Shown in pieces: positions 1 to 9,404 of a stretch of DNA of 60,252 nucleotides; positions within the stretch are counted from its first letter, which is position 1, and every line of letters starts with the position of its first letter. The stretch is from Kingella pumchi. GTDB lineage: Bacteria > Pseudomonadota > Gammaproteobacteria > Burkholderiales > Neisseriaceae. Location: contig NZ_JAKOOW010000008.1 in NCBI RefSeq assembly GCF_022288825.1, positions 324-60,575 of the forward strand, given 5' to 3'. Below the pieces are notes generated by a model that was given only the letters and a program-made list of their open reading frames with translations, had not been told where the DNA came from and ran no database searches. A program made the translations under genes and the position numbers.

Positions 1-196
1 GAAATGGCAGCAGGTGGAGTTTGACAAATCGCTGGATGGTAGGGATGCCAATTTGGAGTACACTCTAAAAGTAGGAAAAATGCCGAAAGAAATTTTCCTA
101 CATGACAAACCATTGAATAGAGTACACCCTAAAGAGTTTAAAAGTAATGTTCAATCTAGGTATAAGTATATTAATCTTGACACCAAATACTGGTAA
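1..196 (+). CDS. 3' end of an unidentified gene (partial at window edge)
   Basis: An open frame enters from the left edge (first full codon at position 2) and stops at 194-196, giving about 64 residues that end in DTKYW. No family was recognised. The stretch is clearly AT-rich compared with the genes that follow, and is rich in Lys, Asn and Asp, which suggests a horizontally acquired accessory gene. It lies 28 bp upstream of another short AT-biased frame, so both may be debris of one accessory locus. A GTG at 14 could be read as a start, but the frame stays open upstream of it, so a 3' fragment is more likely. Confidence 0.5.
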   Translation, partial: KWQQVEFDKSLDGRDANLEYTLKVGKMPKEIFLHDKPLNRVHPKEFKSNVQSRYKYINLDTKYW

Positions 197-224
197 TTTT
201 ATTTCATAAACTTAGGAGAGAATC

Positions 225-383
225 ATGGCAATCGATGTAAAAACCTACGCCCAACTGGCTGCCCGTGTGTATGACAAGAAGCCCTTAAACAAACCAGCGC
301 CAATCTGCCCGCTACGCCGCCGCTCAACAGCCCCCCACATTTTCAGGCTGCCTTGCACTTTGCAAGGCAGCCTGAAAACATAA
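225..383 (+). pseudogene. truncated 5' gene remnant, possibly lipase/hydrolase-like
   Basis: An ATG at 225 with a good ribosome binding site (AGGAGAG, 214-220) opens a 52-codon frame beginning MAIDVKTYAQLAARVYDKK. The N-terminus resembles the first helix of class-3 lipase-like hydrolases, some of which are secretion-system effectors; this resemblance is from memory and weak. After about 25 residues the frame runs into GC-rich sequence and ends inside an inverted DUS pair, so the body of the gene has been replaced or deleted. The intact start signals with no body favour a recent truncation. Confidence 0.35.
340..378. terminator. inverted DUS pair
   Basis: TTTTCAGGCTGCCTTGC (340-356) is complemented exactly by GCAAGGCAGCCTGAAAA (362-378), giving a 17-bp stem with a five-base loop. 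It lies inside the truncated remnant and probably ends transcription of it. Confidence 0.6.
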
Positions 384-494
384 TGAGTGCTTAAGACCAT
401 ATCCTGAGCCTTAGGGCGAAGTCTGCCCCGCCGCAAAGCCGTACCATCGCCGCTTTTTAATCGGCAGCGCAGGAGGCTGCCAAAGGAGCAAACA

Positions 495-1448
495 ATGGCA
501 TCAGCCAAAAAACCGTTTCCGATGCCGACGGGCTATTTCGGCATCCCCCTGGGCCTGGGCGCATTATCGCTGGCGTGGTCGCACGCGGCGGACGTTTATC
601 CGCAGCTGGCGGCGTGGTTCGGCACCGCAGCGGGCGTATTGTCGGTGGGCAGCTGGGCGCTGTTTGCGCTGATGTTCGCCTACAAATGGCTTGCCTACCG
701 CGAGCAGCTGCTGGACGAATGGCGCTGCCCCGTGCGCTTTTCCTATATCGCGCTGGTGGCGATCAGCACGATTATCGTCGGCGAAGTGCTGCGCCGCTGG
801 ACGGGCTGGGGCGAAGCGCTGATTTGGGCTGGCGTTGCCGGCCAGCTGGTGTATTCCAGCATCCGCATCGGTTCGCTGTGGCAGGGCGACGTGTTTACCG
901 AAAAATCAGTGCAGCCGCCGTTTTACCTGCCCGCGGTCGCCGCCAACTACACCAGCACCGGCGCGATGGTGGTGCTCGGGCATCACGATTTCGGCTGGAT
1001 GTTTTGGGGCGCGGGCACGCTGGCGTGGATCATGTTTGAACCGCTGCTGTTGCAGCGCATGCGGCTGTTCCGTTTGGAAAAAGACCAGCGCCCCGCCATC
1101 GGCATCGTGCTGGCGCCCGCTTTTGTTGGCGCGGCGGCGTATCTGGCGCTTACGGGCGGGCAGGTGGACAACGTGGTCAAAATCTTGGTCGGCTACGGCT
1201 TTTTGCAGCTGTTTTACCTGCTGCGCCTGCTGCCGTGGATTTTGGAATACGGCTTTGCCGTGGGACATTGGTCGTTCTCGTTCGGCGCGGCGTCGATGGC
1301 GGCGGTGGCGCTGTCCATGCGCGCGCAAACGGCGTATCCGCTGTTTTGGACGGGCGTGTTTTGGTTTGCCAATGCGCTGATTGCGCTGTTGGTGCTGATG
1401 ACGGCGCTGCGGATTGCGCAGGGGCGGTTTTGGTTAAAAGCAGCCTGA
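495..1448 (+). CDS. tehA: TehA/SLAC1-family anion channel or transporter
   Basis: The 317-residue protein is built of about ten hydrophobic segments and starts with the family signature MPTGYFGIPLGLGALSLAW near residues 10-28. TehA/SLAC1 proteins are trimeric inner-membrane anion channels; the bacterial branch is annotated as tellurite-resistance or C4-dicarboxylate exporters, and the substrate here cannot be read from sequence. Length is normal for the family. The ATG at 495 follows a purine-rich AAAGGAGC box. No tehB is adjacent. The gene is followed by DUS copies and then tgt. Confidence 0.85.
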   Translation: MASAKKPFPMPTGYFGIPLGLGALSLAWSHAADVYPQLAAWFGTAAGVLSVGSWALFALMFAYKWLAYREQLLDEWRCPVRFSYIALVAISTIIVGEVLRRWTGWGEALIWAGVAGQLVYSSIRIGSLWQGDVFTEKSVQPPFYLPAVAANYTSTGAMVVLGHHDFGWMFWGAGTLAWIMFEPLLLQRMRLFRLEKDQRPAIGIVLAPAFVGAAAYLALTGGQVDNVVKILVGYGFLQLFYLLRLLPWILEYGFAVGHWSFSFGAASMAAVALSMRAQTAYPLFWTGVFWFANALIALLVLMTALRIAQGRFWLKAA

Positions 1449-1473
1449 AAACGGCGAAACGGCAGAAAAACGG

Positions 1474-1504
1474 CTTTCAGGCTGCTTTGGCGGCAGCCTG
1501 AAAG
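1474..1504. terminator. inverted DUS pair between tehA and tgt
   Basis: CTTTCAGGCTGC and GCAGCCTGAAAG face each other across a short loop. There is no long T-run, so termination may be weak. Confidence 0.45.
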
Positions 1505-1515
1505 CCCGATTCGTT

Positions 1516-1521
1516 TATAAT
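1516..1521 (+). promoter_or_regulatory. -10 element of the tgt promoter
   Basis: A perfect TATAAT lies 33 bp upstream of the tgt ATG. No convincing -35 box is seen; the flank TATAATCCGC recurs before ubiA and, in part, before rpsO. Confidence 0.5.
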
Positions 1522-1554
1522 CCGCCCCTTTGTTTCCCCGCCATCAGGCACACC

Positions 1555-2673
1555 ATGCTCAAATTCACCCTGCACAACACCGACGGTCACGCCCGCCGCG
1601 GCACGCTCGAACTCAACCACGGCAGCATCGAAACACCCGTTTTCATGCCGGTGGGTACTTACGGCTCGGTCAAAGCCATGTCGCCCGCCAATCTGCACGA
1701 CATCAAAGCGCAGATTATTCTCGGCAACACTTATCACTTGTGGCTGCGCCCCGGGCTGGAAGTCATCGAACAATTCGGCGGCCTGCACCGCTTTATCGGC
1801 TGGGACAAGCCGATACTCACCGACTCGGGCGGCTTCCAAGTGTTTTCGCTCGCCGATATGCGCAAGCTCACCGAAGAGGGCTGCACCTTCAAAAGCCCGA
1901 TTAACGGCGACAAATTGTTTCTCTCGCCCGAAATCTCGATGAAAATCCAAACCGTGTTGAATTCCGACATCGCCATGCAGCTGGACGAATGCACGCCCGG
2001 CGAAGCCACACGCTCGCAGGCCGAAGCATCGCTGCAAATGAGTCTGCGCTGGGCGGAGCGCTCGAAAAAGGCGTTTGAAGACCTAAAAAACCCCAACGCG
2101 CTCTTCGGCATCGTGCAGGGCGCGATGTATGAAGACTTGCGCGAACAGTCGCTGCGCGGGCTGGAAGAATTTGACTTCCCGGGGCTGGCCATCGGCGGTT
2201 TGAGTGTCGGCGAACCCAAGCCCGAGATGTACCGCATGCTGCGCGCCGTCGGCCCGATGCTGCCCGCGCACAAACCGCATTATCTGATGGGCGTGGGCAC
2301 GCCCGAAGATTTGGTGTACGGCGTGGCACACGGCGTGGATATGTTCGACTGCGTAATGCCCACGCGCAACGCCCGCAACGGCTGGCTGTTTACCCGCTTT
2401 GGCGACGTGAAAATCAAAAACGCCAAGCACAAACACGACACCGCGCCGCTGGACGCAAGCTGTACCTGTTATACCTGTCAAAATTTCAGCCGCGCCTATC
2501 TGCACCACCTGCACCGCGCCGGCGAAATCCTGGGCGCACAGCTCAATACCATCCACAATCTGCATTTTTATCAGGTAATCATGGAAGAAATGCGCGAAGC
2601 CATCGAACAGGGAAAATTCGCCGACTGGCGGGCGCATTTTCACGAGCTGCGCGGCACCAGTCCTGAAGCGTAA
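1555..2673 (+). CDS. tgt: queuine tRNA-ribosyltransferase
   Basis: The 372-residue enzyme exchanges G34 for preQ1 in tRNAs with GUN anticodons, a step in queuosine synthesis. Visible hallmarks are DSGGFQVFSL near residues 89-98 (base-recognition Asp), IVQGAMYEDLR, the catalytic region MFDCVMPTRNARNG near residue 264, and the zinc site CTCYTC with a downstream His around residues 303-334. Length matches the bacterial family. The ATG at 1555 lies just downstream of a TATAAT box and no longer frame is supported. A strong inverted DUS pair follows the stop, so the gene looks monocistronic. Confidence 0.97.
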   Translation: MLKFTLHNTDGHARRGTLELNHGSIETPVFMPVGTYGSVKAMSPANLHDIKAQIILGNTYHLWLRPGLEVIEQFGGLHRFIGWDKPILTDSGGFQVFSLADMRKLTEEGCTFKSPINGDKLFLSPEISMKIQTVLNSDIAMQLDECTPGEATRSQAEASLQMSLRWAERSKKAFEDLKNPNALFGIVQGAMYEDLREQSLRGLEEFDFPGLAIGGLSVGEPKPEMYRMLRAVGPMLPAHKPHYLMGVGTPEDLVYGVAHGVDMFDCVMPTRNARNGWLFTRFGDVKIKNAKHKHDTAPLDASCTCYTCQNFSRAYLHHLHRAGEILGAQLNTIHNLHFYQVIMEEMREAIEQGKFADWRAHFHELRGTSPEA

Positions 2674-2681
2674 TAAACGGC

Positions 2682-2717
2682 AAAAAGGCAGCCTGAAAAG
2701 TTTTCAGGCTGCCTTTT
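2682..2717. terminator. bidirectional terminator (inverted DUS) between tgt and SemiSWEET gene
   Basis: AAAAAGGCAGCCTGAAAA pairs with TTTTCAGGCTGCCTTTTT, ending in a T-run on either strand. It serves two convergent genes. Confidence 0.8.
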
Positions 2718-2737
2718 TGCTGTATTTTGCCGTGTGC

Positions 2738-3004
2738 TTACAGGCCGGTGATAAAAGCGACCAGACCCAGCACGATGCCCGGGGCGTTGGCGACGGCGAT
2801 CGGCCAGTCGCGCGGCTGTTTGAACAGGCCGTAGGCCACCCAGATGGTGCAGTTGATGCTGGCCACCAAGGGCTGCAGCAGTTCTAAGAAAGTTACTTCG
2901 CGGCCTTTGAGATTGGCGGCGATTTGCGGAACATAGGCCACATACATGGCAACGGCCATGATGCTGCCGATGGTGCCGAGAATGCGGATTTGTTTTTCGG
3001 TCAT
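2738..3004 (-). CDS. SemiSWEET-type small sugar transporter (PQ-loop)
   Basis: This 88-residue protein has three hydrophobic segments and the PQ-loop motif YVPQIAANL after the first, plus a conserved SINCTIWVAYGLFK stretch. That is the size and architecture of bacterial SemiSWEETs, which dimerise to form a sugar-transporting unit equivalent to half a eukaryotic SWEET. The substrate is not predictable from sequence. The ATG (3004) has GGAAAAAA upstream. It is convergent with tgt and shares the DUS terminator. Confidence 0.85.
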   Translation of the reverse strand: MTEKQIRILGTIGSIMAVAMYVAYVPQIAANLKGREVTFLELLQPLVASINCTIWVAYGLFKQPRDWPIAVANAPGIVLGLVAFITGL

Positions 3005-3129
3005 GTTTTTTCCTTCCGTGTGTGTTTGCTGCAGCTGCAGCGCAAAAGGGCGGCATGATAAAGACTTTGCGTCGATTTTTCAAAGGTTTTTCGGGAGTGT
3101 GGCGTTTTTTCAGGCTGCCTGAAAACTTT

Positions 3130-4335
3130 TCAGGCTGCTTCGCTGCCGATGCCGAATACTTGGCGCAGATAGGCGAGGAAAGTGTTGTTGTCGGTAACGG
3201 TTTTGCCAGGGCTGTCGGAGAGTTTGGCCACCGACTGGCCGTTGCATTCGACCAGTTTCAACACGATGTTGAGCGGGGTGTGCCCCATGTCATTGGTGAG
3301 ATTGGTGCCGATGCCGAAGCTGGTTTTGAAGCGGTCTTTGAAATACTGGTGCAAATCCCAGGCTTTCTCCAGCGTCAGGCCGTCGGAGAAGGTGAGCATT
3401 TTGGTGCGGCTGTCGATTTTGAGCTTGCGGTAGTGGGCATAGGCTTTGTCGCCCCAAACATAGGGGTCGCCGCTGTCGTGGCGCAGGCCGTCGAAAAGTT
3501 TGGCGAAGTAAAGGTCGAAATCGCGCAAAAAGGCGTCCATGCCGACAACGTCGGTGAGCGCGATGCCCAAATCGCCGCGGTATTCGTGCACCCAGGCATC
3601 GAGGGCGGCTTTTTGGAAGTCGCGCAGGCGCACGTCGAGCGCCTGGAAGGCCTGCAGAAATTCGTGCGCCATGGTGCCGATGGGGGTAAGGCCGAGGGTT
3701 TTGGCCAGATAGACGTTGCTGGTGCCGCGAAACACCTGCGGCGCGGCCTGGTGCAGGGTGCGCACCACATGTTCCTGCCAGGCCGGATTGTAGCGGCGGC
3801 GGGTGCCGAAGTCGGACACCAGAAATTCGGGATCGCCCGGCTGCTGGTGCTGGGCATAGGCGGTAAGCAGCGTGGCTTTGTCGCGCAGGCGCTTTTCGCC
3901 TTCGGCGAGCACGGCGGGGGTTTCGAGACGGCGGAAATAGAGTTCGTTGACGATGGCCAGAATGTAGATTTCAAAGAACATCGCCTGAATCATCGGCCCT
4001 TCGATGCGGATGTTGAGACGGTTTTCGTCGTCGATGTGCACGTGCACGAAGCGGCGTTTGAGCTGAAAGAGTTCGAGATAATCGACAAAGTCGCTTTTGA
4101 TAAAGCGCAGGCCGCGCAGGTAGTCCAGCTCGTCGGCGCTAAACTGCAGGTTGCACAGATCGTCGAGTTCGCGCTCGAAGTCGTCGCGGATTTCGGAGAG
4201 CGGATAGACGGTCTGGTCGTTGTTGCGGCAGCGGAATTCGTAAACGCTGTGGGTTTCGGGAAACTGGTGCAGCACCACCTGCAGCATGGTGAATTTGTAA
4301 AGGTCGGTATCGAGCAGGGAGCGGATAATCGGCAT
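3130..4335 (-). CDS. pncB: nicotinate phosphoribosyltransferase
   Basis: The 401-residue protein converts nicotinate plus PRPP to nicotinate mononucleotide in NAD salvage. Family signatures include the N-terminal LLDTDLYKFTMLQVVL, the FGTRRRYNPAWQ segment near residues 160-170, and HDSGDPYVWGDKAYAHY in the PRPP-binding half. Length agrees with the PncB family. It is transcribed divergently from ubiA with about 125 bp between the starts. A DUS copy overlaps its last codons. Confidence 0.95.
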   Translation of the reverse strand: MPIIRSLLDTDLYKFTMLQVVLHQFPETHSVYEFRCRNNDQTVYPLSEIRDDFERELDDLCNLQFSADELDYLRGLRFIKSDFVDYLELFQLKRRFVHVHIDDENRLNIRIEGPMIQAMFFEIYILAIVNELYFRRLETPAVLAEGEKRLRDKATLLTAYAQHQQPGDPEFLVSDFGTRRRYNPAWQEHVVRTLHQAAPQVFRGTSNVYLAKTLGLTPIGTMAHEFLQAFQALDVRLRDFQKAALDAWVHEYRGDLGIALTDVVGMDAFLRDFDLYFAKLFDGLRHDSGDPYVWGDKAYAHYRKLKIDSRTKMLTFSDGLTLEKAWDLHQYFKDRFKTSFGIGTNLTNDMGHTPLNIVLKLVECNGQSVAKLSDSPGKTVTDNNTFLAYLRQVFGIGSEAA

Positions 4336-4426
4336 AAGGGCTTGGATGTTGCGGACAAAGCGCGATTAAAGCACGTTTGCGCCGCTTTGTGCGGAAAATC
4401 TCAGGGGCGCCGTGCTGCGGCTGCGT

Positions 4427-4432
4427 TATAAT
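4427..4432 (+). promoter_or_regulatory. -10 element of the ubiA promoter
   Basis: TATAAT is followed by CCGCGCC, the same context as in front of tgt. It lies 28 bp upstream of the ubiA ATG; the -35 is not obvious. Confidence 0.5.
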
Positions 4433-4459
4433 CCGCGCCAGTTTCAGCAAGGAGAAAAC

Positions 4460-5362
4460 ATGAGCGACAAACCGCTTGCCGGCAGCCTGAAAGCCGGCAC
4501 ATGGCTGCACAAGGCCGGCGTTTACGCCCGCCTGATGCGTTTGGACAAACCCATCGGCACGCTGCTGCTGCTGTGGCCGACGCTGTGGGCGCTGTGGCTG
4601 GCGGCGCAGGGGCGGCCGGACAATACCGTGCTGCTGTGCTTTGCGCTGGGCACGCTGCTGATGCGCAGCGCCGGCTGCGTGATCAACGACTGGGCCGACC
4701 GCGATTTCGACGGCAGCGTGGCGCGCACCGCCGGCCGGCCGTTTTCCCGCGGCGAAGTGGCGGAAAAAGAAGCGCTGCGGCTGGCGGCGGTGCTGGTGCT
4801 ACTGGCCGCCTGCTGTTTGATTCCCCTGAACCGCACCGTTTGGCTGTTTGCCCTGCCGGCGCTGTTTGTCGCTTTCAGCTATCCTTTTGCCAAGCGCTTT
4901 TTCCCGCTGCCGCAGCTTTATCTGGGCATTGCTTTTTCTTTCGGTATTCCGATGGCTTTTGCCGCTGTGCAGGGGCGCGTGCCGGGCTATGCCTGGTGGC
5001 TGTTTGCCGCCAATCTGTGCTGGACGCTGGCGTATGACACCATCTACGCGATGGCCGATAAGGAAGACGATTTGAAAATCGGCATCAAAACTTCGGCCAT
5101 CACTTTCGGCCGGCTCGATGCCGAAATGGCGATGCTCTGTCACGGCCTGTTTGATCTGCTGATGATGCAGGTGGGCATGGCCGTTGGTGCCGGCTGGCCG
5201 TTTTGGGCGGCGCTGGTGCTGACGGTTTACTGGCAATGGCGCCACTATCTGCGCATTCAGGGGCGGGATCGCGACGAGTGTTTTGCCGTTTTTCTCGACA
5301 ACAACAAAATCGGCTGGCTGTGGTTTACCGCGCTGGCGGTGCAGTACGGCATCGGTTCTTAA
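4460..5362 (+). CDS. ubiA: 4-hydroxybenzoate polyprenyltransferase
   Basis: A 300-residue membrane enzyme that attaches the polyprenyl tail to 4-hydroxybenzoate in ubiquinone synthesis. Both Asp-rich prenyl-diphosphate/Mg2+ motifs are present: NDWADRDFD (residues 76-84) and YDTIYAMADKEDD (residues 192-204). Multiple transmembrane segments are evident. The ATG at 4460 is chosen over the upstream one at 4412 because it follows AAGGAGAAAAC and gives the usual family length. A DUS is embedded in the coding sequence near 4483, encoding GSLK in the non-conserved N-terminus. Confidence 0.95.
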   Translation: MSDKPLAGSLKAGTWLHKAGVYARLMRLDKPIGTLLLLWPTLWALWLAAQGRPDNTVLLCFALGTLLMRSAGCVINDWADRDFDGSVARTAGRPFSRGEVAEKEALRLAAVLVLLAACCLIPLNRTVWLFALPALFVAFSYPFAKRFFPLPQLYLGIAFSFGIPMAFAAVQGRVPGYAWWLFAANLCWTLAYDTIYAMADKEDDLKIGIKTSAITFGRLDAEMAMLCHGLFDLLMMQVGMAVGAGWPFWAALVLTVYWQWRHYLRIQGRDRDECFAVFLDNNKIGWLWFTALAVQYGIGS

Positions 5363-5372
5363 GGATTTTTTG

Positions 5373-5405
5373 TTTTCAGGCTGCCTTTAGCGGGCAGCCT
5401 GAAAA
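5373..5405 (+). terminator. ubiA terminator (inverted DUS)
   Basis: TTTTCAGGCTGCC pairs with GGCAGCCTGAAAA over a short loop just after the ubiA stop; TTTGTTTGGG follows on the transcribed strand. Confidence 0.65.
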
Positions 5406-5501
5406 TTGTTTGGGCAACAGCCGAATAAAACACGCCGCCCGGGATAACTCGGGCGGCGCATCAGTTTTCAGGCTGCTTCAAGCAGGGCAGCCTGAAAGGT
5501 T

Positions 5502-5999
5502 TTACTCTTCAAATTTCAGTTTGTGTTTGGCGGCAGCGGCGGCCAGTTGGGTTTGGGCGGCCATCAGCTTCTGCTGGCCGCTCATCATTTGCTTTTGTGC
5601 TTCCATCATCGCGGCGGCATTATTAGGATCTTTTGCATCGAGCTTAAAGCCTTTTTCGATGCCGGCAACCATTTCGCCCATACCCTGCGAGAGGTTGTTG
5701 CGGATGGCTTTGCCTTCTTCCGATTGCAGGTTCAGTGCGTTCAATTTTTCCGGCAGCGGGCGGAAGAAGACCAGCATTTCTTCAACAATGGCTTTTTGTT
5801 CTTCTTCGCTCTTGGCGGCCATCAGCCGGTCTTGGAATTTTTGGTTGGCTTCTTTGCTGTAGCCGGTTGCTTTCACCGCTTCGCTGATGGCTTTCAAATC
5901 TTCCACTTCAGGGTTGCTGCAGGCGGCGAGCAGAGCAATGCTGCCCAGCAGCAGGGCAGCTTTGGAGAGGTTTTTGCCGAGGTTTTGCCAGAATTTCAT
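5502..5999 (-). CDS. putative lipoprotein of unknown function
   Basis: A 165-residue protein with a basic N-terminus, hydrophobic core and lipobox LLAACSN (Cys about residue 27), so it should be lipid-anchored in the envelope. The mature part is charged and helical, with a C-terminal Ala/Gln/Lys-rich segment (about residues 125-165) likely to form a coiled coil. No family was recognised with confidence. It stands alone between ubiA (convergent) and folK (same strand), flanked by DUS copies. Confidence 0.75.
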   Translation of the reverse strand: MKFWQNLGKNLSKAALLLGSIALLAACSNPEVEDLKAISEAVKATGYSKEANQKFQDRLMAAKSEEEQKAIVEEMLVFFRPLPEKLNALNLQSEEGKAIRNNLSQGMGEMVAGIEKGFKLDAKDPNNAAAMMEAQKQMMSGQQKLMAAQTQLAAAAAKHKLKFEE

Positions 6000-6080
6000 G
6001 TAAACAGTCCTTTGTTGTCGGTTTGGATGGGGGAAAACGGCTTTCAGGCAGCCTGAAAGCCGCTGCGGATTATAAAGGTT

Positions 6081-6596
6081 TCAGCGGTTTTCGGCAGCGC
6101 TTTTTGCGGCGGCGGCGCCAAGTTTTTCAATGCCGGTGCTGCCGAGTGCCTGCACCAGATCGCGGGCGCGGCCGTGGCTGCCGATCGGGTAGTCGGGAGC
6201 AATTTCCGCTAGCGGCAGCATCACGAAACTGCGCTGGTGGGCGCGCGGGTGGGGCAGGGTGAGTTCGGCGTCGTCGGATGTACTGCCGGCAAAGTCGATT
6301 AAGTCCAAATCCAGAGTGCGCGGGGCGTTGCGAAAGCTGCGCACGCGGCCGAAACGGGTTTCGATGTCCTGCAGCAGGTGCAGCAGCTTGCGCGCGCCGC
6401 AGTCGGCTTCAACGAGAGCGACGGCATTGACGAAATCGGGCTGGTCGGCATAGCCGACGGGCGCACTCAAATACAGCGACGAGGCTTGCAGGCTGCGGAT
6501 AACGGGCAGGGCGGCAACGGCGGCAATGGCGCGGCGCACCTGTTCGACAGGATTTTCGAGATTGCTGCCGAAGGCGATAAGGGCGGTGGCGGTCAT
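6081..6596 (-). CDS. folK: 2-amino-4-hydroxy-6-hydroxymethyldihydropteridine pyrophosphokinase
   Basis: HPPK transfers pyrophosphate from ATP to the pterin in folate synthesis. The 171-residue product opens with TALIAFGSNLENP, contains PDFVNAVALVEA, and has the catalytic signature RNAPRTLDLDLIDF followed by LTLPHPRAHQRSFVMLPL. I start at 6596 (MTATALIAFGSN) because the open frame extending upstream lacks homology and would overlap the next gene. The C-terminus carries a short Ala-rich tail. Neighbours are unrelated to folate. Confidence 0.95.
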   Translation of the reverse strand: MTATALIAFGSNLENPVEQVRRAIAAVAALPVIRSLQASSLYLSAPVGYADQPDFVNAVALVEADCGARKLLHLLQDIETRFGRVRSFRNAPRTLDLDLIDFAGSTSDDAELTLPHPRAHQRSFVMLPLAEIAPDYPIGSHGRARDLVQALGSTGIEKLGAAAAKSAAENR

Positions 6597-6651
6597 GGCG
6601 GTAAACGGGAAAACAATGGGAAAAGCAGCCTGAAAACGCGGCGGGCGTTTT

Positions 6652-6894
6652 TCAGGCTGCCTGCGCGGCAAGATAGGCTTCGAGCGCGGCGGCATCGAGA
6701 TGCCAGTGGCAGATTTGGTGGGCGCCATGCAGCAGCACCGGCACCAGCTCGTTGTACTTTTCTTCGAGCGCGGAGTCGTCATCGACATCGACGATTTCAA
6801 TCTCAAAGCCCCAGCGCTCTTGTAGGGGGCGCAGCGCGTCGCGCATCTGGTGGCACAGGCCGCAGTATTCGCGGAACATCAGGGTCAGGGTCAT
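6652..6894 (-). CDS. glutaredoxin-like thioredoxin-fold protein (DUF836 type)
   Basis: An 80-residue protein beginning MTLTLMFREYCGLCHQM. The CGLC pair sits where a glutaredoxin CxxC active site would be, followed by a beta-alpha-beta pattern and VPVLLHG, the cis-Pro loop. This matches the small glutaredoxin-like family formerly DUF836. The start at 6894 gives the canonical N-terminus; longer readings overlap hemH. It lies between hemH and folK on the same strand. A thiol-redox role is inferred from the fold and active site only. Confidence 0.85.
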   Translation of the reverse strand: MTLTLMFREYCGLCHQMRDALRPLQERWGFEIEIVDVDDDSALEEKYNELVPVLLHGAHQICHWHLDAAALEAYLAAQAA

Positions 6895-6952
6895 GGTGCG
6901 GGTGCTTCCGAAACGGGTTTCAGGCTGCTTTGCAGGCAGCCTAAAAAACGGA

Positions 6953-7969
6953 TTACAGCCAGCCGGCGCCGTTTTCGCGCACGATTTGCGCCAGCGCGTC
7001 GAGCCAGTCGGGGTTGTCGTTGAGGCAGGGGATGTAGTGGTAGTCGCTGCCGCCGGCGGCATGGAAAAGCTCGCGGCCGCTGATGGCGATTTCTTCCATG
7101 GTTTCGAGGCAGTCGGCAACAAAGCCGGGGCAGGCGATGTCGATGCGGCCGCCCGCGTTTTTTTTCGCCAGCTGTTTTATCAGCTGCTGGGTGTTGGGTT
7201 CCAGCCATTTGGCGGGGCCGAAGCGGCTTTGGAAGCAGACTTCGTAATCCTGTTCGCCCAAACCGAGTTCGGCGGCAATCAGGCGGGCGCTGTGGCGGCA
7301 TTCCGACTGGTAGGGGTCGCCGTTGCGCTCGTGGCGCAGCGGGATGCCGTGGAAGCTGAACAGCAGTTTGCCTCCGCTGCCGTGTTGGGCGCGGTAATTG
7401 CGGATTTGCGCGGCTTGGGCGCCGATGTAGGCGGGATGGTCGTAAAAGCGGCTGACGGTGCGCAGCGACATCTGGTTGCGCTGGCGCTTCAAGGCATCGT
7501 GCACCTGGTCAAGCGCGGCGCCGCTGCTGCTGCCGGCGTATTGCGGATACAGCGGCAGCACAATCAGCCGGCCGACGCCCTGCGCTTTGAGTGCTTCGAT
7601 GGCCGAGGGGATGGACGGTTCGCTGTAGCTCATCGCATAGGCGACGGCGACATCTTCAGGCAGCCGGCTTTGCAGCCCTTCGCACTGGCGGCGGGTAAAC
7701 ACTTCCAGCGGCGAGCCTTCCTTAAACCACACTTTGGCGTAGTTGGCGGCGCTTTTTTTGGCGCGCAGCGGCAGAATCACGCCGCGCAGCAGCGGCTGCC
7801 ACAGCAGGGCGGGCAGCTCGACGATGCGCCGGTCGGAAAGAAAGCTGCGCAGATAGGGGCGCACGGCGGCGGCGGTGGGAGCGGCGGGGGTGCCGAGATT
7901 GATCAGCAGCACGCCGGTTTTCTGCCGGCCGCCGGCTGCCGGCTTGGGTTCGGGATTCAAAGATTTCAT
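6953..7969 (-). CDS. hemH: ferrochelatase
   Basis: A 338-residue enzyme that inserts Fe2+ into protoporphyrin IX to make protoheme. Recognisable segments are GVLLINLGTPAAPT at the N-terminus, LLFSFHGIPLRHERNGDPY with the metal-binding His, FQSRFGPAKWLEPNT, and the C-terminal CPGFVADCLETMEEIA. Length is normal for proteobacterial HemH. It is transcribed in the same direction as the DUF836 and folK genes downstream. The stop at 6953 is followed by a DUS pair with one degenerate arm. Confidence 0.96.
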   Translation of the reverse strand: MKSLNPEPKPAAGGRQKTGVLLINLGTPAAPTAAAVRPYLRSFLSDRRIVELPALLWQPLLRGVILPLRAKKSAANYAKVWFKEGSPLEVFTRRQCEGLQSRLPEDVAVAYAMSYSEPSIPSAIEALKAQGVGRLIVLPLYPQYAGSSSGAALDQVHDALKRQRNQMSLRTVSRFYDHPAYIGAQAAQIRNYRAQHGSGGKLLFSFHGIPLRHERNGDPYQSECRHSARLIAAELGLGEQDYEVCFQSRFGPAKWLEPNTQQLIKQLAKKNAGGRIDIACPGFVADCLETMEEIAISGRELFHAAGGSDYHYIPCLNDNPDWLDALAQIVRENGAGWL

Positions 7970-8133
7970 GGCAGTGGTGTGGTGGCGGGGCTGCCGGCAA
8001 TCCGTCGGGATTGCGGCGTTTCGCGCCCTTGTCGTTGTGGTTTGCGCGAAAAGCGCATGGTGCCTTTTCAGGCTGCTTTCGGGAAACAGGCAGCCTGAAA
8101 GGTTTTCAGGCTGCCTGCGGGCGGTGCGGCGCT

Positions 8134-9318
<1,185 letters not shown>

Positions 9319-9404
9319 AATAGTGCAAGCTCCTTAACGCTCGGGGCGGGTGATGGTAATGGTAATCGGGCGGCGGCCGGGGCAGCCTGAAAGGGGAGGG
9401 CGGA

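Noticed and set aside
3022..4431. 469-codon open frame on the plus strand
   Set aside because: Antisense to pncB, with no domain recognisable.
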